Positions 1 to 10,140 are shown, counted from the stretch's first letter. The stretch is DNA of 64,000 bases from DATBJJ01 sp963750915 (GCA_963750915.1 CAVVSF010000007.1:310001-374000), one strand, 5' to 3'. Numbers and translations: made by a program. Notes: generated by a model from the letters alone, not told the origin.

Positions 1-861
1 AGCTGGGGCGATGTCAAGCCAATGGTGATCTCGTCGGCCCGCGACTACCGCGTGCCGCCGCCTCCAGGCATGAACACGCGCGCCTACACCGCCGCCTACG
101 ACGAGGTGAAGCAGCTGGGAGGCGACGGCATCACGACCCCGACCGAGCGCACGGAAGATCAGACGAACATCAGCATCTACTGGGCCTACGACGGCACGCC
201 GAGCCTCTGCGCGCCGCCGCGGCTCTACAACCAGATCGCCTTGACGATCGCCGACCAGATGGGCGTCAACGGCCTAGAGCTCGCGCGCCTCCTCGCCATC
301 CTCAACGTCACGATGTCGGACGCCGGCATCGCCAGCTGGGAGTCGAAGTACTACTACCAGGTGTGGCGGCCGATCACCGGCATCCGCGAATCGGATCCCG
401 GCACCGGCCCGACCGGCGGCGGCGACGGCAACTCGCGAACGATCGGCGACCCGACCTTTACACCCCTCGGCGCGCCGGCGAGCAACCTGCAGGGTCCGAA
501 CTTCACGCCGCCGTTTCCGGCGTACCCGTCGGGCCACGCCGTCTTCGGCGGAGCGCTGTTCCAGACGCTGCGCAACTTCTTCCGCCGCGACGACATCGCG
601 TTCACGTTCGTCTCCGACGAGCTGAACGGGCAGACCCGCGACAACCAGGGCAATGTGCGGCCGCTGCTGCCGCGCAGCTTCGAGTCGCTCTCGCAGGCGG
701 AAGAGGAGAACGGGCAGAGCCGGATCTATCTCGGCATTCACTGGGAGTTCGACAAGACCGCCGGCATCGCCCAGGGGCGGCGCGTCGCCAACTACGTGTT
801 CCGGAACGCGTTCAGGCCGCGGGGACCCTCAGTTGGCGTTACGCCCGGCAGGGAACCCTGA
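1..861 (+). CDS. Vanadium-dependent haloperoxidase / PAP2-type phosphatase, 5' end missing
   Basis: The reading frame is open to the first base of the window, so the gene starts upstream; an in-frame ATG at 22 is probably internal. The visible 286 residues are the C-terminal catalytic half of a vanadium chloroperoxidase/PAP2-superfamily protein. The vanadate-pocket motifs are present: PSGHAVFGG near residue 176 and SRIYLGIHWEFD near residue 240 (Arg and catalytic His). Family members oxidise halides with hydrogen peroxide or act as acid phosphatases, usually in the periplasm; the signal peptide and the first phosphate-binding motif would be outside the window. The family call is firm; haloperoxidase versus phosphatase cannot be decided here. 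ybjQ follows 24 bases later on the same strand. Confidence 0.88.
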   Translation, partial: SWGDVKPMVISSARDYRVPPPPGMNTRAYTAAYDEVKQLGGDGITTPTERTEDQTNISIYWAYDGTPSLCAPPRLYNQIALTIADQMGVNGLELARLLAILNVTMSDAGIASWESKYYYQVWRPITGIRESDPGTGPTGGGDGNSRTIGDPTFTPLGAPASNLQGPNFTPPFPAYPSGHAVFGGALFQTLRNFFRRDDIAFTFVSDELNGQTRDNQGNVRPLLPRSFESLSQAEEENGQSRIYLGIHWEFDKTAGIAQGRRVANYVFRNAFRPRGPSVGVTPGREP

Positions 862-885
862 CCGTGGGGGTGCGTAGAATCAATC

Positions 886-1203
886 ATGATCATCAGCACC
901 ACCGCGGTCCTCGACGGCCGTCCGGTCAGCCGCTACCTCGGCATCGTCACCGGCGAAGCCATCATCGGCGCCAACATCTTCCGCGACATGTTCGCCGCCG
1001 TTCGCGACATCGTCGGCGGGCGCTCGGCGACCTACGAGAAGGCGCTCGCCGAAGCGCGCGAGACGGCGCTGGCGGAAATGCAGCAGCGGGCGCAGGAGCT
1101 GGGTGCCAACGCCGTGATTGGCGTCGACCTCGATTACGAAGTGCTGGGACAAAACAACGGGATGTTGATGGTGTCCTGCAGCGGCACGGCGGTGGTTTGT
1201 TGA
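886..1203 (+). CDS. ybjQ: YbjQ family protein (UPF0145, putative heavy-metal-binding domain)
   Basis: A complete 105-residue protein of the usual YbjQ length. The N-terminus (MIISTTAVLDGRPV), the central GEAIIGANIFRD segment and the GANAVIGVDLDYE stretch are the family hallmarks. YbjQ proteins form small ring-like oligomers and are annotated as heavy-metal binding, but no biochemical role is settled. No clear Shine-Dalgarno is visible before the ATG. The gene is convergent with pcm, and the 93 bases between the two stop codons are almost entirely a repeat hairpin. Confidence 0.92.
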   Translation: MIISTTAVLDGRPVSRYLGIVTGEAIIGANIFRDMFAAVRDIVGGRSATYEKALAEARETALAEMQQRAQELGANAVIGVDLDYEVLGQNNGMLMVSCSGTAVVC

Positions 1204-1206
1204 ATA

Positions 1207-1300
1207 GTCACCAGTTGCCAGTTGCCAGTAGCCAGTCACAGGTATCGGCCCGGAGCTGGACTGGCAACTGGTGACTGGTGACTGGCAACTGGCAACTCAC
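1207..1300. repeat. Inverted heptameric repeat between ybjQ and pcm
   Basis: The left arm (1207-1242) consists of degenerate copies of CCAGTTG/CCAGTCA spaced seven bases apart. The right arm (1257-1300) is the complement (CTGGCAA, CTGGTGA units). The arms could fold into a long imperfect hairpin between two convergent genes. The TGA stop of pcm (1297-1299) falls inside the right arm. It may end transcription in both directions, but there is no T-tract. Confidence 0.8.
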
Positions 1301-2004
1301 TTCGGCTTCCCCACCATCGGCACGAACCTTACGGGCAGCGTCGTGATCATTTCGAGCCCAGTGTCGGTACGGCGGAGAATGCGCAGCTCCTGGTCGCCGA
1401 CGCCGACCGGCACCGCGATGATGCCGCCGACGCGCAACTGCTCGACGAGCGCCGCCGGGACGTCGTCGGGCGCAGCGGTCACGATGATCCGATCGAACGG
1501 CGCGGCTTCGGGCCACCCGAGGTAGCCGTTTCCCACCCGCACCTGCACGTTCGCGTAACCCAGCGCTTTCAGTGTCTTTGCCGCGCTCTCACCCAGCGGC
1601 GCCACGATCTCGATCGTGTAGACCTCTTTCGCCAGCTCGGCGAGGATGGCGGCCTGATAGCCGGAGCCGCTGCCGATCTCCAGCACACGATGCTGCGGCT
1701 CGACGCGCAGCGCCTGGGTCATGAACGCGACGATGTAGGGCTGGGAGATGGTCTGGCCGTGGCCGATCGGCAGCGGATGGTCGTCGTAGGCCTCGGCCCG
1801 GACGGCGTCCGGCACGAAGCGATGCCGCTCGACCCGGCCCATCGCCTCGAGCACCCTGGCGTCGGTGATGTCGCGGCCGCGAAGCTGCGTCGTGACCATC
1901 TCCGCCCGCGCGCGCGAGGAGTCAGTCAGCTGGGTCATCTCATCGCCAGGCGGCGCGCAGGAACCGAAGAAGAGTGCCGCGCCAAGCAGACCCTCGAGGC
2001 GCAT
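1297..2004 (-). CDS. pcm: Protein-L-isoaspartate O-methyltransferase, apparently lipoprotein-anchored
   Basis: A 235-residue type I methyltransferase (PCMT). It repairs isoaspartyl residues in damaged proteins using S-adenosylmethionine. The SAM-binding motif VLEIGSGSGYQAAIL lies near residue 107, preceded by the typical GHGQTISQPYIVA segment near residue 81. Post-motif VRVGNGYLGW and DRIIVTAA are present. The N-terminus is odd: MRLEGLLGAALFFGSC resembles a short lipoprotein signal with an FGSC lipobox, followed by a linker. Cytosolic PCMTs begin near the SRARAEMV segment and lack this. Export or membrane anchoring is an inference; alternatively the true start is the Met at residue 23, which would make it cytosolic. 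Enzyme identity is not in doubt. Confidence 0.93.
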   Translation of the reverse strand: MRLEGLLGAALFFGSCAPPGDEMTQLTDSSRARAEMVTTQLRGRDITDARVLEAMGRVERHRFVPDAVRAEAYDDHPLPIGHGQTISQPYIVAFMTQALRVEPQHRVLEIGSGSGYQAAILAELAKEVYTIEIVAPLGESAAKTLKALGYANVQVRVGNGYLGWPEAAPFDRIIVTAAPDDVPAALVEQLRVGGIIAVPVGVGDQELRILRRTDTGLEMITTLPVRFVPMVGKPK

Positions 2005-2020
2005 GCGGTGACTCTACCAC

Positions 2021-2046
2021 GGGTTCGGGGCTCAGGGCTCAGGGGC
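2021..2046. repeat. GGGCTCA-type heptad repeat between pcm and the TonB receptor gene
   Basis: About three and a half units of GGGTTCG/GGGCTCA with period seven, just upstream of the pcm start. It belongs to the same repeat class as the arrays at 10141, 13516, 36398, 48224 and 61951. Confidence 0.7.
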
Positions 2047-2074
2047 TTCAGCAGGGCGGAGCTTCAGCTCGCCG

Positions 2075-2101
2075 AAAAAAAAGGGGGCCGTGAGGCCCCC
2101 T
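2075..2101 (-). terminator. Rho-independent terminator of the TonB receptor gene
   Basis: Read on the minus strand, an 8-bp GC stem (AGGGGGCC/GGCCCCCT) closes a four-base loop and is followed by eight T residues. It lies 44 bases after the receptor stop codon and is well placed to end that transcript before pcm. Confidence 0.9.
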
Positions 2102-2116
2102 GAAAAGAACAACCGA

Positions 2117-2139
2117 AAGCTGACAGCTGATAGCTGTCG
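2117..2139. repeat. AGCTGAC heptad repeat at the 3' end of the TonB receptor gene
   Basis: Three consecutive degenerate heptads (AGCTGAC, AGCTGAT, AGCTGTC) lie between the receptor stop codon (2145-2147) and its terminator. It is the shortest member of the heptameric repeat class in this window. Confidence 0.55.
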
Positions 2140-2144
2140 GCTCG

Positions 2145-5141
2145 TTAGAACGTGAGCCGCGTGCCGAGATAGAACCGGCGCGGATCCTGGAAGCGGATGG
2201 CCTCGCCGAAATCGACGCCTCCGCTGCCGGCGACGACGTCCTGATTGCGGATCGAATCCTGGTTGTCGAACACGTTGAAGATGTCGACGAAGAACTCGGC
2301 CCCGAGCCCGCGCGAGAACCGCAGCTTGTACTGCGCGCGGAGGTCGAACTGGTTGGTGCTGGGGTTCTCGAAGCCACCCACCGCACCCTCCTGCGATCCA
2401 CTGGAAGCCAGTGATGCCAGCGTAGGGGAACGCGTCGCCGCGGATCGGCAGGTTGCGATTCGAGTCGATGTAGCTCAGGGTGGCCAGCGTACCGGTGTTA
2501 TAGCGGAAGGCTGCGCCAAACTGAAGTCCGACCGGGAACTCGTACGAACCCGCGACCTTGAACAGGTGCGAGATCAGTCCGGGCTGCTTGGCGAACTGGT
2601 TCGGCGCCCGTGGATCCAGCTGGAGCTCGTCCCCCTGGAAGTCCGCGTTGGAGTCGGAGTTGGTGTTGCCCTCCGCCCAGTTGTACGTGTAGGAGCCCAG
2701 CAGCTGCCAGTTGTTGCTGTAGCGCTTGCGGAATACGAGATCGAGCCCCTGGTAGTCGCGCTTGCCGCCCTCGAGCGTCGCGATGACGAAGTTCGAACCC
2801 GGGTTCTGGGCGTAGCCGAAGTAGTCGAGGCCGAGCCAGAGCGAGTCGGGATCGTCAATCGGACCCGGATAGGTCGTTGATGCCGTCGATCGCATACGCA
2901 TACAGGCCGAGGTCGTAGTCCTCGAGAATGTCGCGCGTGCGGCGGTTGGTGTAGTTGGTCTCGAGGCTCATGTTCCGGCCGAGGTCGGCGGCGTAGCCGA
3001 ACGTCAGGTCGTCGGTGTACGGCGTCTTGGTCGTCGGCGCGAAGAACGCGTCCTGCTGGACCGGGCCGCCGCGGATACGGTAGTTCACCCACTGGTTGTT
3101 GATGAAGATCTGCTCCTCGAGAATCGACCCGGTCAACGTGCCGGCGAAGTTCGTCATGTTGTTGCGGATCGGGTCGTAGTAGCGGCCGTAGAACGCGGTC
3201 AGCTTCTGGCGGCCGTCGCCGCGCAGGTCGTAGGCGGCGCTCAGGCGCGGCGCGAAGGCCCAGTCGAACGTGTAGATGTCCTCGCCGGTGGTGGCATAGT
3301 GCTCCCACCGCTCGGTCCGCATCCCGAGGTTCAGGGTCAGGCGATTCATCGTGAACTGATCCTGGACGAAGAAGCTGAGGCCCTTCGACGACGTCAGCTG
3401 CGGGCCGACGGCGGCCTGCACGGTGCGGTCGTACTGGACGGTCCCGTTCGGATTCAGCGTCGAGAACGTCAAACGCGGCCCCATCTCGGCCGGGGTGATC
3501 GTGCCGTCGCCGTTGGCGTCGAACGTCGAGTAGAACGCGGCGCGGTTCGGCAGCGAGTTGATGGTGTTGATCAGTCCGGCAAAATCGTTGGGGCTGTTGA
3601 CGTTGAAGTCGCGGGCCGAGAACGATCCGGCCGAGAGCTCAGACGCGGAGAGGCCGGCCAGGCCGGGCTGCAGCGAGAACAGCGTCGGCGCCAGGAACGT
3701 CGTGTTGCGGAAGTTCTCGTTGTGCTGCCACTCGACGCCGCCCTTGAACGTGTGGCGGTTCCAGCTGTACTGCATCGACCCGCGCACGCCTTCCGTGTCG
3801 CGCTGGTTGATCAGATCCTGGCCGAAGCCGCCGCGCTGCTCGTCGGTGAGCGTGCGCACATCGGTGGCGCGGTAGACGACGGTGTTGGACTGCTCGCGGA
3901 TCGCCGAGAGGTCGGTGACGTCGCCATTGTGCTTGAAATACGACGCTTCGATCAGCGCCGGGCCCTGCAGCCGCGAGTAGTTCAGGCTCCAGTTGTCGCC
4001 GCCCTGGACGCGGGCGCGATCGCGGGCGTTGGTCAGGTTGCGATCGCGGCGGCCGTTGATGTCCGTCGGATCGTTGATGAACATGAAGCTCACCGTGTCG
4101 CTGTTCGTCGGCGTGTAGGTGGCCTTGGCGTAGCTCTGATCCTGCTCGTTCTTGACCGTGCGCATGAACTGCTCGGTGTCGAGCGTCGTCACGTCGTCTT
4201 CACGCTCGAGGCGGCGGTAGCTGCCGAAGAACCAGGCGCGGTCGCGGTAGACGGGGCCGCCAACGGTGAACGCCGCGTCGAACGTCGAGAACTCCTGTTC
4301 GGTCGAGTTCTTGTTCTCGGCCACGAGGTCGGCGTTCTGGAAGAAGTAGTTGCCGGAGCCATGGAAGGCATTGCGTGCCCGACTTGGTGATGACGCTCGA
4401 CAGCAGGCCGGGCGTGCCGACGAACTCGGCCGGGATGCCGCCGGTCAGGACCTTCTGCTCCTGGATGATCTCGGTGTTCAGGTTCGAGCCGAACGTGCCG
4501 CTCACCGGGTCGGTGACGTTGATGCCGTTGAAGTAGTAGAAGTTGTCGCTCGAGACCCCGACGTTGCCGCCGATGTCGCTGTAGTTGACGCCGGACTTCG
4601 ACGCCGGGTTGCCGGGCTGCTGCGGATCGTCGGGCAGAACGCCCGGCACGAGCTGCAGGTAGCTCTGGTAGGAGCGGCCGGTCGGCAGCGATTCCGTCAG
4701 CTGGAGGGTGATGTCCTGTCCGGTCGTCGCGCTCTTCGTGTCGACGAGCGGCGATTCGGCCGTGACCTGCACCTGCTCGGTCACGCCGCCGACGGTCAGG
4801 CCGACGCGCAGCGTCGCGGTCTGGCCCGAACGCACGAGCACGTTCTCGTTGCGCGTCGGACGGAAGCCCGCAATCTCGGTGGTGACGACGTACTGCGCCG
4901 ACGGCGCGAGGCCGACGAGCAGCGCCCGCCCTTCCGCGTCGGTCACCGCTTCACGCTTGGTGACGCTGTCGGCGGCGGTGGCGACGACGGTCGCGCCGGG
5001 AATCGCGAGACCGCCCTGATCCTGGACGATGACTTCGATTGTGCCTGTTTCGGTGACCTGCGCCACCGCGGGGCGGCCGAACGCCACGATCGCCATCGCG
5101 GCGAGCGCGAGGGCACGGGCCCACTGCTTCATGCTGTTCAC
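2145..5141 (-). CDS. TonB-dependent receptor with carboxypeptidase-regulatory domain (three frameshifts)
   Basis: One outer-membrane receptor of about 997 residues read in successive frames. I chose GTG at 5141 because GGAGG sits seven bases upstream; the next in-frame ATG (5132) is worse spaced. A signal peptide (MKQWARALALAAM...) is followed by a CarboxypepD_reg beta-sandwich (about residues 28-115), a plug domain (LTESLPTGRSYQSYLQL), then a barrel ending in RLTF with a terminal Phe. Frame changes lie near 4373, 2872 and 2387; each is repaired by removing one base (ACG-C-AAT, GAC-C-TAT, GGA-G-GGT). An extracellular-loop segment (3485-3520) encodes a canonical EF-hand loop, DANGDGTITPAE. Substrate is unknown; relatives take up oligosaccharides, peptides or siderophores. 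The gene is divergent from an S9 peptidase and followed by a strong terminator. Either sequence error or a recent pseudogene. Confidence 0.88.
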
Positions 5142-5196
5142 TGGAATTCCTCCATCTTCTGTCACGACGCCGGCCACACGGCCAGCTCTGCTGTAA

Positions 5197-5502
5197 GAAT
5201 TCGTCCCAACGATTGGCGACGCCGAGGGTAGGTTGGCGATCCGCGCGATCGATATGAAGACGAGCCCAGCGGGACGAACTCTTCGATTGGCGGGATGAGC
5301 CGCAGATTCTGTGCCATTGACCATCCAAGTCTGAAGTGGTCCTTCTGGGACGAATTCCGTCCCTTGTCCCTGTAAGTTGTTGTCAATCACGTCGTTCGTC
5401 CCACGTGTCCGAACTGCCCATCCAATCCGGGCGACTTCCCCGATCCGACGGGTTGGACGACAAGGCGACCCAGCCGTTGATTCGCGCTAAGGGGTTGGAC
5501 GA
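5197..5502. promoter_or_regulatory. Divergent intergenic region with repeated GGGACGAA motifs
   Basis: This 388-base gap (5142-5529) between the receptor gene and the S9 peptidase gene carries no plausible gene. GGGACGAA or its complement occurs at 5200-5207, 5271-5278, 5347-5354 and 5396-5402 (TTCGTCC), with looser GGACGA copies at 5454-5459 and 5497-5502. The copy at 5347-5363 is an inverted repeat, GGGACG-AATTC-CGTCCC. A second inverted repeat (GTTCG...CGAAC) spans 5394-5414, and GGGTTGGACGA occurs twice (5450-5460, 5492-5502). This looks like an operator array for a shared regulator; the regulator is unknown. Confidence 0.5.
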
Positions 5503-5529
5503 AAATCGGCGCACTTCCCGGGAGACCAC

Positions 5530-8350
5530 ATGCAACTGAAAGTGATTGCCGCGGCGGTTCTGGCCGGAGCGGCCGCAGCCGGTCCGATCCTTCTCGCCCA
5601 GAGCAAAGCGGCGCCGACGGCCGCCGACTACGGACGCTTCGAGTCGCTGGCGGCGCAGCCGCGCGGCGGCCTCTCGCCTGACGGCAAGTGGCTCGCGTAC
5701 GGCATCAACCGATCGAACCGCGACAACGAGCTGCGCATCGTCGCCGTGTCCGGAACGCCCGCCGGCGTGAAAATCGTGCCGTTCGGAACGCAGGCAACCT
5801 TCTCCGGCGATTCGCAGTGGGCCGCCTACAGCGTCGGCATGTCGGAGAGCCAGGAGGAAAAGCTGCGCCAGCAGAAGAAGCCGGTACAGCGCAAGGCGGG
5901 CATCCTCAACCTGTCGTCCGGCGAGATGATCACCATCGACGGCATCGAGAGCTTCGCGTTCAATACCAGCGGCAGCCATCTCGCGCTGAAGCGCTACGCG
6001 CCGGAGCGCAAGGAACCCGCGGACGCGCCGGCGCCGACCGACGACGGGCCTGCGGCCGCGACGCTGATCGTGCGCGAGCTCGCCACCGGACGCGACACGA
6101 CGTTCGGCAACGTCACCGAGTTCGACTGGCACGACAAGAGCGATCTACTGGCCCTGACTATCGGTGACCGAGGACAAGACCGGGAACGGCGTCCAGCTCT
6201 TCGACGCGCGCACCGGCTCGTTGCGCGTCCTCGATTCCTCGCCCGCCATCTACACCGGCCTGGCGTGGCGCGAAGACACGGATGACCTGGTGGCGCTGCG
6301 CGCGAAGGGGGACGAGAAGCGCGAGGGGCTGACGCACGCGATCCTCGCCTGGCGCGGGCTGGGCCAGACGACGCTCTACGATCCCACCGCCGCCGCCGAC
6401 TTCCCCGCCGGCCTGCGCGTCGTCTCGTACCGCCGTCCGGCCTGGTCCGATGACGGCCGCACGATTTTCGTCGGCGTCGCGCAGTGGGACGAGAAGCTCG
6501 CCCCGCCGGCGAAACCGACGCCGAAGCCCGATGCCGCGGGCAACGGCAACGGCAGCGCCCGCGACCCCGAGAAGGAGACCGAGGAACCTGCCGCCGTCGA
6601 CGTCTGGCACGCGCGCGACGTCGACGTCATGCCGCGCCAGAAGATCAGCGCCCGCACCGATCGGCAGCGCAACATGCTCGCGGCCTGGCACCTCGACGGC
6701 AACCGGTTCGTCCAGCTCGGAAAAGGATTTCAGGAGCGCGTCGCGCCAATCCGCCGCCAGAAGCTGGCCTACGCGCTGACCTGGTCCGAGTACGCCATGG
6801 ACCGGTCGATCGGACGGCCGGCCGCCGATCTTTATCTCGTCGACGTCGAGAGCGGCGCCCGGACGAAGGTCAAGGAACGGATCGAAGATCAGTACGTGCA
6901 GGCCAGCCCCGGCGGCAAGTACCTGCTCTTCATGCAGGACAGCCAGTACTGGACGGTCAACACAGCGACGAAGGCAATCGTCAACGTGTCGAAGGCGGCG
7001 GCGACCTCGTTCGTCAACTCCGAATCGGACGCGACGATCAAACAGAAGCCGACGTTCGGCACCGCCGGCTGGACGACCGGCGATGCTGCCATCCTCGTCT
7101 ACGACAAGTTCGATGTCTGGCGGCTGGCGTCGGACGGCACGTCAGCGACGCGCCTCTCTACGGGTGCCGCCGACCAGGTGCGCTACCGCTACGTCCGGCT
7201 CGATCCGGAGGAAGAATGGATCGACACGACGAGGTCGCTGCTCATGAGCCTGTTCGGAATCTGGACGAAGCAGTCCGGCTACGCCCGCATCGATCCGAAC
7301 GGCAGCGGCACGCGCCTGCTGCTCTCGGACAAGAGCATCAGCAACGTGGCGAAAGCCGAGAAGGCAGACGTCTACGCCTACGTGACGCAGAGGTTCGACG
7401 ATCCGCCGGCGGTGATGATCGGCGGCGCCGCGCTGACGGACGCCAGGGTGGTCGCGAAGACCAATCCTTTCTTCGCCGACTTCGCGTGGGGACGCAGCGA
7501 GCTCGTCGAGTACAAGAACGAGCGCGGCGAGCGGCTGCAGGGAATCCTGTCGTATCCCGCCGGATACGAAGCCGGACGCAAGTATCCGATGATCGTCTAC
7601 ATGTACGAACGGCTCTCCGACAACCTGCATCGCTGGAGCAGCCCGTCGGAGCGCGAACCGTACAACCCGTCGGTCTTCACCAGCCTCGGCTACCTCGTGC
7701 TGCAGCCGGACATCGTCTTCAAGCCGCGCGAGCCCGGCCTGTCGGTCGTCGACTGCGTCGGCGCCGCGGTCAGGCGCGTGACCGCCATGGGTGTGGTCGA
7801 TCCCGCCCGCATCGGCATCGTCGGGCACTCGTGGGGCGGGTTCGACACGGTATATCTCGCCACCCACACGACGACGTTCGCGGCCGGCGTCGCCGGCGCG
7901 CCGATCACCAATCTCGTCAGCAACTACGGCAACCATCACTGGACGTCGGGCATCGCCGAGACCGATCACATCGAGACCGGCCAGCAGCGGATGGAGGTGC
8001 CGATCTGGGAGGACCTGCAGGCCTACATCCGCAACTCGGCGGTCTTCGGCATCGCGACGATGAGGACGCCGCTACTGGTCGCGTTCGGCGACAACGACGG
8101 CACCGTCCACTGGCACCAGGGCGTCGAGCTGTACAACATCGCCAGGCGCGCGAAGAAGGACGTGGTGATGCTGGTCTACGGCGGCGAGGACCACAGCAAT
8201 CGGCGCAAGCCCAACCAGATCGACTACCACCGCCGGATCGTGCAGTGGTTCGGCCACTACCTGAAGGGCGAACCGGCGGCGGCGTGGATCAAGGATGGCG
8301 TCAGCTATCTCGACCGCGAGCAGGAGCTGAAGCGGCTCAAGGCGAAGTAG
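5530..8350 (+). CDS. S9 family (prolyl oligopeptidase-type) peptidase, one frameshift
   Basis: About 939 residues once the frame is repaired near 6163 by removing one G (ATC-G-GTG ACC GAG). The start ATG has GGGAG five bases upstream. A signal peptide (MQLKVIAAAVLAGAAAAGP) is followed by a long WD40/TolB-like beta-propeller region (about residues 40-640) and a C-terminal alpha/beta-hydrolase. The catalytic triad is visible: Ser in GHSWGGFDT, Asp in AFGDNDGTVHW and His in GGEDHSNRR. It should cleave peptides in the periplasm or outside the cell. The divergent TonB receptor may import its products (inference). A second peptidase of the same subtype lies at 62046-64000. Confidence 0.9.
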
Positions 8351-8458
8351 TCGCCGAGCGAATCACTGGCGCTGGCTGTTGCCGTTGTCCATGTCGGACA
8401 CGATCAGCCAGGGCCCGTTCGATTATGAGGCACGCCATGGCGCCGTCACTGGCGAGCG

Positions 8459-8650
8459 TCAGTGGCCGCCGAGCGCTCTCGCAGGCAGGCGAATCAACGC
8501 CGCAAGGAACTCGAACACGCCGTCGACAACCACCCCGACGAGGCGGAACGGCAGCAGCAGAAGCCAGACGATCGGGTAAAGGACGAGGGCCAGGAGCGCC
8601 AGCGGCCAGCAGACGACGAGCAACAGCAGCCAGAGCAGGAACTTCAGCAT
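8459..8650 (-). CDS. Small hydrophobic membrane protein
   Basis: A 63-residue, Leu/Val-rich protein starting MLKFLLWLLLLVVCWPLA, with two closely spaced hydrophobic segments separated by a Pro turn and a basic residue (LPFRLVG). Composition and hydropathy are much more protein-like than the overlapping plus-strand frames. It is divergent from rtcB with a 74-base gap; no convincing ribosome-binding site is visible. I do not recognise a function. It could be a chance ORF, but uninterrupted membrane-like sequence at this GC content argues that it is real. Confidence 0.55.
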   Translation of the reverse strand: MLKFLLWLLLLVVCWPLALLALVLYPIVWLLLLPFRLVGVVVDGVFEFLAALIRLPARALGGH

Positions 8651-8724
8651 ACTGACGTATACGAAGAGACGGCGGGATCGGTGCCGACTATGGCATTGCC
8701 AGTTCCCCGTCCCGGACCGTCGCC

Positions 8725-10137
8725 ATGAAAACTCGAGATCTCATCAAGATAGGCATCCCCGCCGGCGCACCGGCTGAAACGGCGAAGCAGCTGCTGCAGA
8801 AGGCACAGACGGGGCGGCAGAGCACGGCCGCGGTACTCGCGGATCTGAAGCAGGTTGCGGCGGCTCCCTCTGAGTTCGTCGGCGACGTACGCTACGCCAC
8901 CCTGGCGCAGCAGCTGCTCGACCAGTCCGCGGCGGCGGCCTCGTTCGTGCCGCGGCCGGTCGATGCGCCGCACCGCATCTGGGGCGCGAACCTCGAGTCG
9001 GCGGCGATCCAGCAGCTCGAGAACGCCTGCAAGCTGCCGGTGTCGGTGGCCGCGGCGTTGATGCCCGATGCGCACGTCGGCTACGGCCTGCCGATCGGCG
9101 GCGTGCTGGCGACGCACGAGGCGGTGATTCCCTATGCGGTCGGCGTCGACATCGCGTGCCGCATGAAGATGACGGTGCTCGACCTGCCCCTGTCGGCGCT
9201 GGCGACCGACCAGGCGCGGCTGACAAAGGCGATCGAGCGCGAGACCCGCTTCGGCGTCGGCGCGACCTTCGCGAGCAAGCGGCAGCACGACGTCATGGAC
9301 ATGGACTGGCGCGTCAGCGGCGTGACGGCGCGGATGAAGGACCGCGCGTGGGCGCAGCTCGGCACGAGCGGCAGCGGCAATCATTTCGTCGAGTTCGGCC
9401 TGCTCACCGTCGCGAACGACGCCGCCGGGCTGCCGCCCGGAAAATACCTCGCGCTGCTGAGTCATTCCGGCAGCCGCGGCACCGGCGCGCAAATCGCCGA
9501 CCACTTCAGCCGGCTGGCCCGTGATCTCCATCCCGAGCTGCCGAAAGCGCTGCAGCACCTCGCATGGCTCGATCTGTCGAGCGAGGCCGGCCAGGAGTAC
9601 TGGGCGGCGATGGAGCTGATGGGCAAGTACGCCGCAGCGAATCACGCGTTGATTCACGCGCACGTCGCTGCCGCGCTCGGCGTCGAGGTCCGGCTCGACA
9701 TCGAGAACCATCACAACTTCGCCTGGCGCGAGAAGCATCGCCTGGCCGACGGCCGCGAGCGGGAGGTCATCGTGCATCGCAAGGGCGCGACCCCGGCGGG
9801 TGCGGGCGTCCTCGGCATCATCCCCGGCTCGATGGGTACGCCGGGCTACATCGTTCGCGGCAAGGGCTCGGCGGCATCCCTCAACTCGGCCGCTCACGGC
9901 GCCGGCCGCCGCATGAGCCGGACGCGGGCGAAGGAGCTGTTCACGTGGGACGAAGCGAAACGCTTCCTGCGCGAACGGAACGTCACGCTCCTGTCCGCCG
10001 GCCTCGACGAGGTGCCGATGGCCTACAAGGACATCGACGACGTAATGGCGGCGCAGCAGGACCTGGTCGAACCGCTCGCGAAATTCGAGCCGCGCCTGGT
10101 CAAGATGGCGCCGGCTGGCGAGCCGCCGGAAGACTAA
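8725..10137 (+). CDS. rtcB: RtcB family RNA ligase
   Basis: A 470-residue RtcB protein of normal length. RtcB joins 2',3'-cyclic phosphate and 5'-hydroxyl RNA ends through a GMP-histidine intermediate and Mn ions. Conserved metal and nucleotide elements are present: MPDAHVGYGLPIGGV, GVDIACRM (metal-binding Asp and Cys), GTSGSGNHFVE, HSGSRGTG, ENHHNFA, GSMGTPGYIV and SAAHGAGR (the usual guanylylated His region). No archease or RtcA gene is adjacent, so its role in RNA repair or tRNA maturation cannot be narrowed. The gene is convergent with a lipoprotein gene, separated by a GGGCTCA repeat. Confidence 0.95.
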   Translation: MKTRDLIKIGIPAGAPAETAKQLLQKAQTGRQSTAAVLADLKQVAAAPSEFVGDVRYATLAQQLLDQSAAAASFVPRPVDAPHRIWGANLESAAIQQLENACKLPVSVAAALMPDAHVGYGLPIGGVLATHEAVIPYAVGVDIACRMKMTVLDLPLSALATDQARLTKAIERETRFGVGATFASKRQHDVMDMDWRVSGVTARMKDRAWAQLGTSGSGNHFVEFGLLTVANDAAGLPPGKYLALLSHSGSRGTGAQIADHFSRLARDLHPELPKALQHLAWLDLSSEAGQEYWAAMELMGKYAAANHALIHAHVAAALGVEVRLDIENHHNFAWREKHRLADGREREVIVHRKGATPAGAGVLGIIPGSMGTPGYIVRGKGSAASLNSAAHGAGRRMSRTRAKELFTWDEAKRFLRERNVTLLSAGLDEVPMAYKDIDDVMAAQQDLVEPLAKFEPRLVKMAPAGEPPED

Positions 10138-10140
10138 ACG

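Noticed and set aside
5142..5390. N-terminal extension of the TonB receptor ORF
   Set aside because: The upstream codons are not signal-peptide-like, and the ribosome site GGAGG fits GTG 5141.
6484..8655. 723-codon plus-strand ORF overlapping the S9 peptidase
   Set aside because: Out-of-frame shadow; the peptidase frame carries the catalytic motifs.
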